This document shows, piece after piece, positions 8,580 to 17,081 of a stretch of DNA of 64,000 bases (positions are counted from its first letter, which is position 1; the number at the start of each line of letters is the position of its first letter). Under the pieces are notes generated by a model that was not told where the DNA came from, ran no database searches, and was given only the letters and a program-made list of their open reading frames with translations. The DNA comes from DAIDKA01 sp963726995 (GTDB taxonomy: Bacteria > Pseudomonadota > Gammaproteobacteria > Steroidobacterales > Steroidobacteraceae). Both the position numbers and the translations under genes were made by a program. Location of the stretch: contig CAVSEP010000007.1 in assembly GCA_963726995.1 (NCBI GenBank), positions 558,001 through 622,000 of the forward strand. The letters are read 5' to 3'.

Positions 8580-9788
8580 CTACTGCGCCCGCGTGGCCAC
8601 CGCCGGCGGGATGGAGGCCGCGCGCAGCGCCGGCCACAGTACGGCCGCCTGGCACAGCGCCAGCACGATAATCGCCCCAAGGCAGATATACCCGACACTC
8701 ATTCGCGCCAGTTGCAGGGTCGAGGCCATCCCCATGTTGATTGCGAGGCCCAGGGCAATACCCAGGATGCACCCGGCCCCGACGATCAGCAGATTCTCGG
8801 TATGGAAGTAGCCGAGGATGTCGGACTTGCGCGCTCCGAGGGCACGACGCATGCCGATTTGACCTCGGCGCTGAGTTACCCAATAGGCAGTGAGTCCGAC
8901 AACGCCGAAGGCCGTCACCGCCAGCAGCAGGGTGCTGACCACCGCCAGCATGATGGCAATCGTACGTGGCAGCAGGTAGGCACGGTGGCGCAGTTCCGAA
9001 AACGGCGTCGCGCTGTCAATGATCCGATGGGCATCGACCGCGAACAGCTTGTCCTGCGCCGCGCGCATGGCCAATGGCAGCTGCCCGGGCCGCGCGCGCA
9101 CCAGGTATTGGTAGGACAGGTTCATGGGCAGCGCCGGCAGGAACACGGCGCGCTCAGTCGGACCTCCGTTTGCCGCCCCGGGTGTTTGAATCTTTTCGAC
9201 CACACCGACGATGCGGGTGGACTGGGTGGGTGACAGATAGACAATCTGCCCCAGCGCGTCGCCGCCCGGAAACAGGGCCTGTGCCAACGCCCGGGTGACC
9301 ACGATGGCTGCAGGGGGTTTGTTCTCGTAGAATCGCAGCAGGCCCACCTCCTGTGCCTTGAACCACCGGCCCGCGATCAGCTTCACGCCGAGCGCGTTCA
9401 GACCATGCTCGTCAGTGTGATACATCGCTCCTGCGGCCGTTGCAGAGCGCTGATCCGGCTTGATGCTCAGCGCCAAGGAATAGGTGTTGCCGTCCAGCGG
9501 CAAACTTATTCCGGAAAAGGCATCGACCACTTCCGGCAGCGAGCGCAACGCCGCCAGATCGCCTCGGATCTGTGCCTCGAGATCGACAGATTGGACAATC
9601 CGGGTTCCGGATATTACAAAGATATTCGCTTCATCTATGCCTGTAGGCTGCTTCATGCGATCGACGAACTGCTGAATGACCGACAGGCTGTTGCAGACAA
9701 TGGCCAGCGTCAGTGCAATCTGCAGTCCAATCAGAATTGCCCCAACCTTGCTTTTGGCAAGAGCGCGCAGAATCGGCAGAATATCCAT
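8580..9788 (-). CDS. FtsX/MacB-type ABC permease, B-type, pair 3
   Basis: The 402-residue B-type permease begins MDILPILRALAKSKVGAIL at an ATG with AAGGAG 7 nt upstream. It has an N-terminal helix, a periplasmic domain that includes DEHGLNALGVKLIAGRWF, and a C-terminal FtsX domain with QRRGQIGMRRALGARKSD. The end is LWPALRAASIPPAVATRAQ. It follows its A-type partner by 24 nt and precedes the pair 4 A gene by 22 nt. It probably dimerises with an A-type partner and uses the shared ATPase encoded at 16351-17064, since it has no nucleotide-binding domain of its own. Confidence 0.9.
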   Translation of the reverse strand: MDILPILRALAKSKVGAILIGLQIALTLAIVCNSLSVIQQFVDRMKQPTGIDEANIFVISGTRIVQSVDLEAQIRGDLAALRSLPEVVDAFSGISLPLDGNTYSLALSIKPDQRSATAAGAMYHTDEHGLNALGVKLIAGRWFKAQEVGLLRFYENKPPAAIVVTRALAQALFPGGDALGQIVYLSPTQSTRIVGVVEKIQTPGAANGGPTERAVFLPALPMNLSYQYLVRARPGQLPLAMRAAQDKLFAVDAHRIIDSATPFSELRHRAYLLPRTIAIMLAVVSTLLLAVTAFGVVGLTAYWVTQRRGQIGMRRALGARKSDILGYFHTENLLIVGAGCILGIALGLAINMGMASTLQLARMSVGYICLGAIIVLALCQAAVLWPALRAASIPPAVATRAQ

Positions 9789-9812
9789 GTAGATCTCCTT
9801 GAGTGGTTGCCG

Positions 9813-11147
9813 CTACTGCGCCTTCAATTGCAACGCCGGATGGATCCGGCTTGCCCGCCAGGTGGGATACAGTCCCGCGCAAACGGTCACCGCGACCGCC
9901 GCGAGCAGCGTGGTCATGACAAGGCTCGCGTTCAGGGAAATCAGCCGCGAGACATCCACGCCCATGCGATTGGCTTCCGCGAGCAGTTGGCGCATTCCCG
10001 CGGCACCGGCTGCCGTGAGCCCCAGGCCGACGATGCCACCGATCAGCCCGATGAGCAGGGTTTCCGTGACGCATTGCAGGAAGATCTCGGCGCGCGATGC
10101 GCCCAGGGCGCGGCGCAGAGCCAGTTCCCGGGCGCGACTGGAGAACTTCGCCAACAGCAGACCCACCGCATTGATCAGGCAGACCGCCAGGAAACCGTCC
10201 GATACGTATGCGATCGCGCGCACGATGGGTGGCGCCACGTCGTTGTAGACGAGCCAATCCATGACATCGCGAAGTTCGACGCGGGATGGCCAGTGAAACC
10301 GCCCCAGTTGCCGCTGTTCATCGGCATAGTTGCGCAGGAAACTCTTGTATTCGCGAGCCTGCGCGGCGGTGGGCAACTGCGCCCAGAACTGCAGCCAGAC
10401 GCAATCCGAATTCAGATGCGCATCCCAGCCTCCGACCGGCGCCTGCATACAATTCTCGCCACCGTTGACGGTGATGTGCCGATCGATGGCGGTCGTGAAA
10501 GGAATGAAGAACTGCTCGGTGTCTCCGAACGGACCGGAGAACAGATCATAGAAGCGCGGCATCGGACCCCAGGGTCCGATGACGCCCACGATACGGTAGT
10601 CGCGATCGCTCAGGTTGATGACCTTGCCAACCGCATCAGCATGCGGAAAGACCCGATCCGCGAGCTTCGAGCTGATGACCACGACATTATCGCGTTTCTC
10701 GTCGGCGTCACGGCTCCAGGCCGTACCCGAACGGAACGGGACGTCGAACATGGCGAAAAAGTCGCGGTAGGTCGCGCGACCCCTGGCCCGAAATGCCCTG
10801 GCATCCACCGGGGTCACATTCTGCTGCACGGGATACATGGCGGCCTGCAGGGGCGCGCGCTGTGCCTGCATCAGCGCACTCGCGTCCCGGTAGGTCAATT
10901 GTGGCGGCAGCCGATCTCTTGCGGCCTGCGACCCGGGCGGCCGCAATGGCGGCCCCCACGCATCGATCTGCGGTGTGTACAACTGGTCGGACTTCTGTGG
11001 GATCGGGTCACCCGACATGCCCCACAGGATTGTGTAGACCGTCATTGACGCACCGATCCCGACGCCGACAGCGGCGACCATCAGCGCGGTGATGACCACA
11101 TTGCGCTGCAGACTGTGCAGTGCAAGTTGCAGGTGATACCCAAACAT
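9813..11147 (-). CDS. FtsX/MacB-type ABC permease, A-type, pair 3
   Basis: The start at 11147 (MFGYHLQLALHSLQRN) has AAGGGG upstream and matches its paralogues; the frame stays open upstream to 11540 without support. The 444-residue product has an N-terminal helix, a periplasmic MacB-type domain with SGDPIPQKS, RATYRDFFAMFDVPF and a Cys pair (ENCMQAP and DCVWLQFWAQLP), and a C-terminal FtsX domain with LRRALGASRAE. It ends YPTWRASRIHPALQLKAQ. It is one of four A-type copies in the operon, closest by eye to the pair 1 and pair 2 A copies. Confidence 0.9.
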   Translation of the reverse strand: MFGYHLQLALHSLQRNVVITALMVAAVGVGIGASMTVYTILWGMSGDPIPQKSDQLYTPQIDAWGPPLRPPGSQAARDRLPPQLTYRDASALMQAQRAPLQAAMYPVQQNVTPVDARAFRARGRATYRDFFAMFDVPFRSGTAWSRDADEKRDNVVVISSKLADRVFPHADAVGKVINLSDRDYRIVGVIGPWGPMPRFYDLFSGPFGDTEQFFIPFTTAIDRHITVNGGENCMQAPVGGWDAHLNSDCVWLQFWAQLPTAAQAREYKSFLRNYADEQRQLGRFHWPSRVELRDVMDWLVYNDVAPPIVRAIAYVSDGFLAVCLINAVGLLLAKFSSRARELALRRALGASRAEIFLQCVTETLLIGLIGGIVGLGLTAAGAAGMRQLLAEANRMGVDVSRLISLNASLVMTTLLAAVAVTVCAGLYPTWRASRIHPALQLKAQ

Positions 11148-11182
11148 CTTACGTCCCCTTAGTATGCAGGCCGCGGCCCGCT

Positions 11183-12401
11183 TCAAAGACCCCGTGCAGC
11201 CAGCGACGGCGGCACCGTCGCTGCCCGCATGGCCGGCCACAGCACTGCCAACTGGCTTAAGGCAAGCACCACCAGCGCGCCAATGACGATATGCACCGGA
11301 CTCATGCGGGTCATGGCCAGATGTTTGGCCAGCCACAGGTTGGCGCCCAAACCGGCGACTATTCCCACCAATGCTCCGATGGACGAAATCAACAGGTTCT
11401 CGGTATGGAAGTAACGCAGGATGTCGATGCGGCGCGCACCCAGCGCCCTTCGCGTTCCGATCTGCTGGCGTCGCTGCGCCACCCACAGCGTGGTCAGTCC
11501 AACGGTTCCGCACGCCGTGACGACCAGCATGAGGATGCACACCGTGGCCAGCAGCCAGCTGGTCGCGGCCGCCACTGCAAATGCCTTGCTGCGTGTCGCG
11601 GAAAACGGCTCGATGCGGTCGAGGATGCGCATGCGAGAAATCTCCAGAAGCCGCTGCCGGGCCTCGCTCATGACGGTTTCCTGTGCACCGGGCCTGGTGC
11701 GGATCACGTACAGAGGCCGGCTGTTCACAAACAGCGACGGCACAAAAGTCGAAAACTCCACATACTCCATGCCGGAACCTGACCCCGAAGTGGCTTGCTC
11801 GACGATGCCGACAACCCGCTCCGGGTCCTCTCCGGTCACGTAGACGGACCGTCCCAGCGGCTGGCTATCCGGAAACAGCCGCTTTGCGAGCGCGGAGGTG
11901 ATGACGACCGTGGGCGAGGATTTCTGCTCGCCTTGTTTGTATTCGCCAATTTCTTCCGCATTGAACCAGCGCCCGGCCACAAGCCTTAGACCCTGCGCAG
12001 TAAGTCCGTGGGCCGTGTCGAAAAACACACTGGTCTGCACGCCCCCGGACTGGTTGCGCCGCACGTGGGCGCCGCCAGACCCAACTTCTGCCGCACAGCG
12101 GAAAACTGTTGGTCGCTTCCGCGTCGAGCACCCCCGGCAACGCACGCAGCGCCGCCATATCCGCCTCAATGCGAGCGCGCAGGTCTGGCGGTTCCCCAAC
12201 CCACTGATTCGCGATTGAGACGATATTGGCCTCATCCAGGCCGCTGGGCCGGCTCATGTCCGTCCAGTGACGCCGGATCACCGAAAGCGCATTGGCGACC
12301 ACTGCGATGGTCAGCGCCATTTGCATCGCCACCAGCAGTGCACCGACTTTATTGCGCCGGAGCGTTGAGAGGATAGGCATGACTTCCATGACCACTCTCA
12401 T
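11183..12401 (-). pseudogene. FtsX/MacB-type ABC permease, B-type, pair 2, with one frameshift
   Basis: The N-terminal part reads from ATG 12401 (MRVVMEVMPILSTLRRN), which overlaps the stop of the upstream A-type gene as ATGA. This frame holds to about DAEATNSFPLCGRSW and then turns to unrelated sequence. The rest of the permease (SGGVQTSVFFDTAHGLTAQGLRLVAGRWF to the end AATVPPSLAARGL) is in another frame. The switch lies near 12075-12100, probably in the GGG run at 12080-12082, and one extra base explains it. Both halves keep full similarity to the other B-type copies, so the break is recent or a sequence error. If real, pair 2 lacks a functional B subunit. Confidence 0.8.
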
Positions 12402-13720
12402 TGCTCCTTGAGCTGCCAACCAATGGGACTTCGCGCCGCGCGCCAGGCCGGATAGAGTCCCGACAGCAACGTCGCACCCACCGCCAGAAGCACGGTCAGC
12501 ACCATCAATTGCGGGTTCAGATGCGTCATCTGGGTGGTATATGCCGAGACAGTCTTCAAAGTAGTGCGTTGTCCGGCGAGTCCTATGGCAGTGAGCATCA
12601 GCCCCAATGCGCCGCCGAGCACGCCTACAAGGATCGTTTCGACCATGCATTGCAGAAAGATGTCGGTCCGCGATGCACCGAGCGCCCGACGAATCGCATA
12701 CACGCCTGAACGACCCGCGAACCTTGCCAGCATCAGACCCACGGCATTGACCAGGCAGACCAGCAGAAATCCGGCGGCCAGCAGCGCGTTGACGCGCACT
12801 TCATCCGGCACGATGTGCTCGATCTGCAGCCATTGCCGTACATTGCTCAGATGCACTGTCGTTTGCCAGGCGAAGCGTCCGGCCTTGCGCTGATCGGCCG
12901 CATAGTTGCCGAGGAACTGGCGGTAGGCATGCACTGCGGCCCCATCCGGCAATTCGGCCCAGAACTCTATCCACCAACAGCTGGACTGCAGACGCGCGGT
13001 CCATCCCGCGGACAGATCAGCGGTAAAGCACCCGAGGCTGTTACCCGGGAGCTGGTGCTCGATAGCCGCGGTAAACGGCAGGAAAAAATCCTCGTCGCGA
13101 CCGAAGGCGTTGCCACCTGGATCATAGAACAGCGGTTCCGGATTCCACGGCTCAAGTACTCCGACAACGCGGAACGCACCCGCCTCCATCGTAACTTCCT
13201 GCCCCACCGCATTGCCGCCCGGAAAGAGTTGCGCCGCAAGCTTGGCGCCCAGCACGACGACATCCCGGTGCGAAACCTCATCCTGCACGCTCCAGGGCGC
13301 ACCAGACTGAAACGGCACCTCGAACATCGCGAAGAAGTCGCGGTAGGTCGCCCGGCCGCCCCGCGGGAGAGGTTCACCGCCTCGCGGCAAAATCACCTGG
13401 CCGATACCGTACATTGCGGCCTGACGATGGGCGGGGTGCGCCTGCATGAGCGCCAACGCATCGCGATAAGCGAGCTTGTCCGGCAGTCGTGGATTGACGT
13501 TGTCCTTCGCATTCCACGCCGCCGGACCCCAGGCATCGATCTGCACGGCGAACAATTGCGAGGATTTTGCCGGAATCGGATCACCCGACATGGCCAGCAG
13601 GACGGTGAAGACAGTCATCGTGGCGCCGATGCCGACACCGATCGCGGCGATGATCAACACGGTCAGCGCGACGTTGGCCCGCAGGCAGCGGATGGCCAGG
13701 TGGAGGTAGTAGCCGCTCAT
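12398..13720 (-). CDS. FtsX/MacB-type ABC permease, A-type, pair 2
   Basis: The 440-residue A-type permease begins MSGYYLHLAIRCLRAN. It has an N-terminal helix, a periplasmic domain containing SGDPIPAKS and RATYRDFFAMFEVPF, and the Cys pair typical of A copies (LGCFTAD and SSCWWIEFWAELP). The C-terminal FtsX helices contain IRRALGASRTDIFLQCMVET. It ends WRAARSPIGWQLKEQ. Its stop overlaps the start of the pair 2 B gene by 4 nt, which indicates translational coupling of A and B subunits and supports the idea that each A+B pair forms a heterodimer. Confidence 0.92.
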   Translation of the reverse strand: MSGYYLHLAIRCLRANVALTVLIIAAIGVGIGATMTVFTVLLAMSGDPIPAKSSQLFAVQIDAWGPAAWNAKDNVNPRLPDKLAYRDALALMQAHPAHRQAAMYGIGQVILPRGGEPLPRGGRATYRDFFAMFEVPFQSGAPWSVQDEVSHRDVVVLGAKLAAQLFPGGNAVGQEVTMEAGAFRVVGVLEPWNPEPLFYDPGGNAFGRDEDFFLPFTAAIEHQLPGNSLGCFTADLSAGWTARLQSSCWWIEFWAELPDGAAVHAYRQFLGNYAADQRKAGRFAWQTTVHLSNVRQWLQIEHIVPDEVRVNALLAAGFLLVCLVNAVGLMLARFAGRSGVYAIRRALGASRTDIFLQCMVETILVGVLGGALGLMLTAIGLAGQRTTLKTVSAYTTQMTHLNPQLMVLTVLLAVGATLLSGLYPAWRAARSPIGWQLKEQ

Positions 13721-13735
13721 GGTCTGCAGTGGCGC

Positions 13736-14956
13736 TCACAGCCCCCGCGTCGCGAGTGACGGTGCGGTGGAAGCCGCGCGGTAGGCCGGCCACAGCACCG
13801 CCAGCTGGCACAGGACCAGAACGATGAGCGCACCGCTGGCGATGTAAACCCAGCTCATGCGCTGCGTTCCCAGGTGCGTCGCCATCCACAGATTCGCGCC
13901 CAGCCCGCCGCCGATGCCCAACAAGGCGCCGGTGCCGGCAATCAGCAGGTTTTCGGTATGGAAGTACCGCAGGATGTCGCTGCGGCGCGCGCCCAGCGCG
14001 CGCCGCAGGCCGATCTGTCGCCGCCGCTGGCCCACCCAGTACATGGTCAGGCCCACCGTCCCCAGGCCCGTGACGGCCAGCAGCAGTCCGCACACGGTTC
14101 CCAGCAGCCAGCTCTCGGACTTCTGGATCTGGTAGGCGCGCATCCGAGTTTCCGAAAACGGCATGAGCTGGTCGATGACCCGCTGGCGGGTCACCGCATA
14201 GAGCCGATCCGGTACGGCACGCATCACCGCGGCCAGCTGCCCCGGTCGTGCGCGCACCATGTAACTGAGCCCATTCGACACGAACTGCAGCGGCAGGAAG
14301 GTGGAGTACTCGGCAGCCGTATCGCCAAAGCCCTGCGCCGGCCATGGAGTCTGGGCCCGATCCACCACGCCGATGACATGAACCGGCGCGTCGGTGATCA
14401 TGTAGATCACCTGCCCGATCGCATCACTCTTGGGAAAGAGCTTCTTGGCCAGTGCAGCGGTCAACACCGCACTGGGTACGCCTTTCTCGTCATCGATGTG
14501 CATTTCCTCGATCTCGGAGGACGAGAACCAGCGGCCCGCCACCAGCTTCAGGCCCATGGCATCCAGGCCGTGCGCATCATTGAAGTACAGGGTCGTGCCC
14601 GCGGCACCGCCATTGCTCGAGTCCGGTTTCAGGCGGATGCCCCAGCCCCAACCGCCGCCGCGCAGCGGGTAGCTGTTGGTCGCCTCCGCATCGATCACCC
14701 CCGGAGTGTTGCGCAGGGCGGCCAGATCCGCCTCGATGCTGGCGCGCAGATTTTCGGGCTCGCCCACCCAATGGTTCTGCAGCGTGAAGATATTGGCCTC
14801 ATCGATGCCGCTGGGCCGCCCCATGGCCGAGAGGTGTCCCTGGATGATCGACATCCCATTGGCGATCACGGCCAGCGTCAATGCGATCTGCAAGGTCACC
14901 AGAACAGCGCCGACCTTGTTGCGCCTCAGAGCCCTCAAGATTGGGAGAATTTCCAT
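13736..14956 (-). CDS. FtsX/MacB-type ABC permease, B-type, pair 1
   Basis: The start at 14956 (MEILPILRALRRNKVGAVLV) matches the other B-type copies and lies 8 nt after the stop of the pair 1 A gene; longer in-frame extensions are unsupported. The 406-residue product has an N-terminal helix (about 18-40), a periplasmic domain with DAEATNSYPLRGGGWGWGI and DAHGLDAMGLKLVAGRWF, and the three-helix FtsX domain with QRRRQIGLRRALGARRSD. It ends LWPAYRAASTAPSLATRGL. It contains an intact version of the segment where the pair 2 B gene is broken, so it is a useful guide for that frameshift. Confidence 0.92.
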   Translation of the reverse strand: MEILPILRALRRNKVGAVLVTLQIALTLAVIANGMSIIQGHLSAMGRPSGIDEANIFTLQNHWVGEPENLRASIEADLAALRNTPGVIDAEATNSYPLRGGGWGWGIRLKPDSSNGGAAGTTLYFNDAHGLDAMGLKLVAGRWFSSSEIEEMHIDDEKGVPSAVLTAALAKKLFPKSDAIGQVIYMITDAPVHVIGVVDRAQTPWPAQGFGDTAAEYSTFLPLQFVSNGLSYMVRARPGQLAAVMRAVPDRLYAVTRQRVIDQLMPFSETRMRAYQIQKSESWLLGTVCGLLLAVTGLGTVGLTMYWVGQRRRQIGLRRALGARRSDILRYFHTENLLIAGTGALLGIGGGLGANLWMATHLGTQRMSWVYIASGALIVLVLCQLAVLWPAYRAASTAPSLATRGL

Positions 14957-14964
14957 GGCGGGCC

Positions 14965-16290
14965 TCACTGCGCCTTCAGATGCAAGGCAGGCTGGACTCG
15001 AGTCGCGCGCCAGGTCGGGTACAAGCCCGAGCACAAGGTTGCCCCCACGGCCAGCGCCACGGTCAAAGCCATGACTTCAGGATCCATGCGCATCAGTCCA
15101 CCGACGTACTGCGCCAGGAAGCCGAGGCTGGCGCGATTGGCCGCCAGCCCCAAGGCCGTCAGCGCCAGGCCCAGGATTCCGCCCAGCAGGCCCACCACGG
15201 CCGTTTCGGTCAGGCATTGCAGGAAAATGTCGGTTCTCGAGGCACCCAGCGCCCGACGGATGCCGAAGTCGGCGGCGCGCGCCGAGAACCGCGCCAGCAT
15301 CAGCCCCACCGCATTGACCAGGCATACGGCCAGGAAGCCGAACGCCAGCAGCGAATTCACCCGAACCTCATTGGGTATGACGTGCATCACGTCCAACCAC
15401 TGGTGCACGTTGCTCAGCTGCACCAGTGGCGGCCAGTGGAAGCGTCCGAGGCGCTGCTGCTCCGCCGAGTAGTTGATCAGGTATTGCCGAAAGTTGCGGA
15501 CTGCCGATGCATTCGGCAGCTCTGCCCAGTAACCGAACCATATGCATTCGCCCGAGAGTTTCCCGGCCCAGCCGGAAGCCGGCAGGGCCGCGCAGTTGTA
15601 GTTGCCGTTGGTCTGCATCTGATGGCCGATGGCCGTCGTGAAGGGAATGAAGAAGTCCTCGACAGAACCGAAGGCACTGCCGTTGACGACATCATAGAAA
15701 CGCGGCAGCGGGCTCCACGCATCCAGTACGCCGGTGACGCGATAAAGGTGCGCCCCGAGATTCACGGTCTGTCCGACGGCGGAACCGTGCGGAAACAATC
15801 GCGCCGCCAGGGTGCTGCCCAGCACCGCGACATCGGCGTGGTCGGCCTCGTCCTTCACCGTCCATGCGGCCCCTGCCTTAAAGGGCACCTCGAACATCGC
15901 AAAGAAATCGCGGTAGGTGGCACGCCCGTTCTGCGAGTACGCGATGCCAGCGGTCGGCGTGACGTCCAGCCCCACGGGATACATCGCCGCCTGGCGCGGC
16001 GCTGCGTGGGCCTGCATGAAGGCGCTGACATCCCGATAGGTGAACTGGGGAGGCAACCGAACCTCTCCCGTCGTGCCCTTGGGCCGGGTATTGGGACCCC
16101 AAACATCGATCTGAGGCACGTACAGCGTGTCGGATTTGTTGGGTATGGGATCGCCCGACATGGCGATCAGCACCGTCAGCACCGTCATGTAGGCGCCGAT
16201 GCCGACTCCCACGGCGGCGACGATGAGTGAGGTCACGATGACGTTGCGTCGCAACGTTCGTAGGGCAAGGTGAAGGTAGTAGCCGAACAT
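14965..16290 (-). CDS. FtsX/MacB-type ABC permease, A-type, pair 1
   Basis: The start at 16290 (MFGYYLHLALRTLRRN) is preceded by AGGAGA 8 nt upstream. The 441-residue product has the A-type layout: N-terminal helix, periplasmic MacB-type domain with SGDPIPNKS, RATYRDFFAMFEVPF and the Cys pair (YNCAALP and ECIWFGYWAELP), then the FtsX domain with IRRALGASRTDIFLQC. It ends YPTWRATRVQPALHLKAQ. It is the first permease after the ATPase gene (60 nt gap) and therefore the promoter-proximal pair. Confidence 0.92.
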   Translation of the reverse strand: MFGYYLHLALRTLRRNVIVTSLIVAAVGVGIGAYMTVLTVLIAMSGDPIPNKSDTLYVPQIDVWGPNTRPKGTTGEVRLPPQFTYRDVSAFMQAHAAPRQAAMYPVGLDVTPTAGIAYSQNGRATYRDFFAMFEVPFKAGAAWTVKDEADHADVAVLGSTLAARLFPHGSAVGQTVNLGAHLYRVTGVLDAWSPLPRFYDVVNGSAFGSVEDFFIPFTTAIGHQMQTNGNYNCAALPASGWAGKLSGECIWFGYWAELPNASAVRNFRQYLINYSAEQQRLGRFHWPPLVQLSNVHQWLDVMHVIPNEVRVNSLLAFGFLAVCLVNAVGLMLARFSARAADFGIRRALGASRTDIFLQCLTETAVVGLLGGILGLALTALGLAANRASLGFLAQYVGGLMRMDPEVMALTVALAVGATLCSGLYPTWRATRVQPALHLKAQ

Positions 16291-16350
16291 CAAGCATCTC
16301 TCCTGTTGCCGAGGATTCGCGGCAACCGATGACAAAGCGGTCCGGACGCA

Positions 16351-17064
16351 CTACACCGTCGGACGCGGCGCCTCGTTCTCTACCAGCCGGGTCTGGGCCG
16401 CCAGATCGATCACCTGCCCGTCGACTATCCTCACCTCCCGCTGCGCCCGCGCCGCCAGTTCCGGATCATGGGTCACCATGACGATGGTCGCGCCATCCCG
16501 ATGCAGCTCTTCCAGCAGCTGCATGACGCCGCGCGCCATCTGCGAATCCAGGTTGCCGGTGGGCTCGTCCGCCAGCAGCAGCCGTGGTCCGCCCGCGAGC
16601 GCGCGGGCGATGGCCACGCGCTGCTGCTGCCCGCCGGAGAGTTCCGCCGGGTAGTGCTTGGCGCGCGCCGAGAGACCGACGCGCTCCAGCGATTCATTGA
16701 TGCGCTTGCGGCGCTCGGCGCCCGGCAGGCGCCGGTAGCGCAGCGGCACGTCCACGTTGTCGAACACATTCAGATCGGGAATCAGATTGAATGACTGGAA
16801 GATGAAACCGATCTTCTGGTTGCGCAACCTCGAGCGCTGATTGTCGTTGAGGCCGTGAACGTCGGCGCCATCCAGCTGGTACTGGCCGCCGGTGAACTCC
16901 TCCAGCAGGCCCGCGATGGTCAGAAAGGTGGTCTTGCCGGACCCCGAAGGCCCGGTGACGGCCACGAACTCGCCCTCCTTCACATGGATGGAGAAATCGC
17001 GCAGCGCATAGGTTTCGACCACTTCGGTGCGATAGACCTTGGACAGATGAGTCATCTTCAGCAT
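16351..17064 (-). CDS. ABC transporter ATP-binding protein, MacB/LolD type
   Basis: The 237-residue protein is a complete nucleotide-binding domain: Walker A GPSGSGKTTF, a Q-loop in GFIFQSFNLIPDLNVFDN, signature LSGGQQQRVAIARAL, Walker B LLLADEPTGNLDS and H-loop MVTHDPEL. The FNLIPDLNV stretch and size match the LolD/MacB group that serves FtsX-type permeases. It is the only ATPase in an operon with eight permeases, so it presumably powers all pairs. A GGAG ribosome site lies 6 nt before the ATG. The adaptor gene ends 17 nt upstream. Confidence 0.95.
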   Translation of the reverse strand: MLKMTHLSKVYRTEVVETYALRDFSIHVKEGEFVAVTGPSGSGKTTFLTIAGLLEEFTGGQYQLDGADVHGLNDNQRSRLRNQKIGFIFQSFNLIPDLNVFDNVDVPLRYRRLPGAERRKRINESLERVGLSARAKHYPAELSGGQQQRVAIARALAGGPRLLLADEPTGNLDSQMARGVMQLLEELHRDGATIVMVTHDPELAARAQREVRIVDGQVIDLAAQTRLVENEAPRPTV

Positions 17065-17081
17065 ACGTTGCTCCGGTTCCT

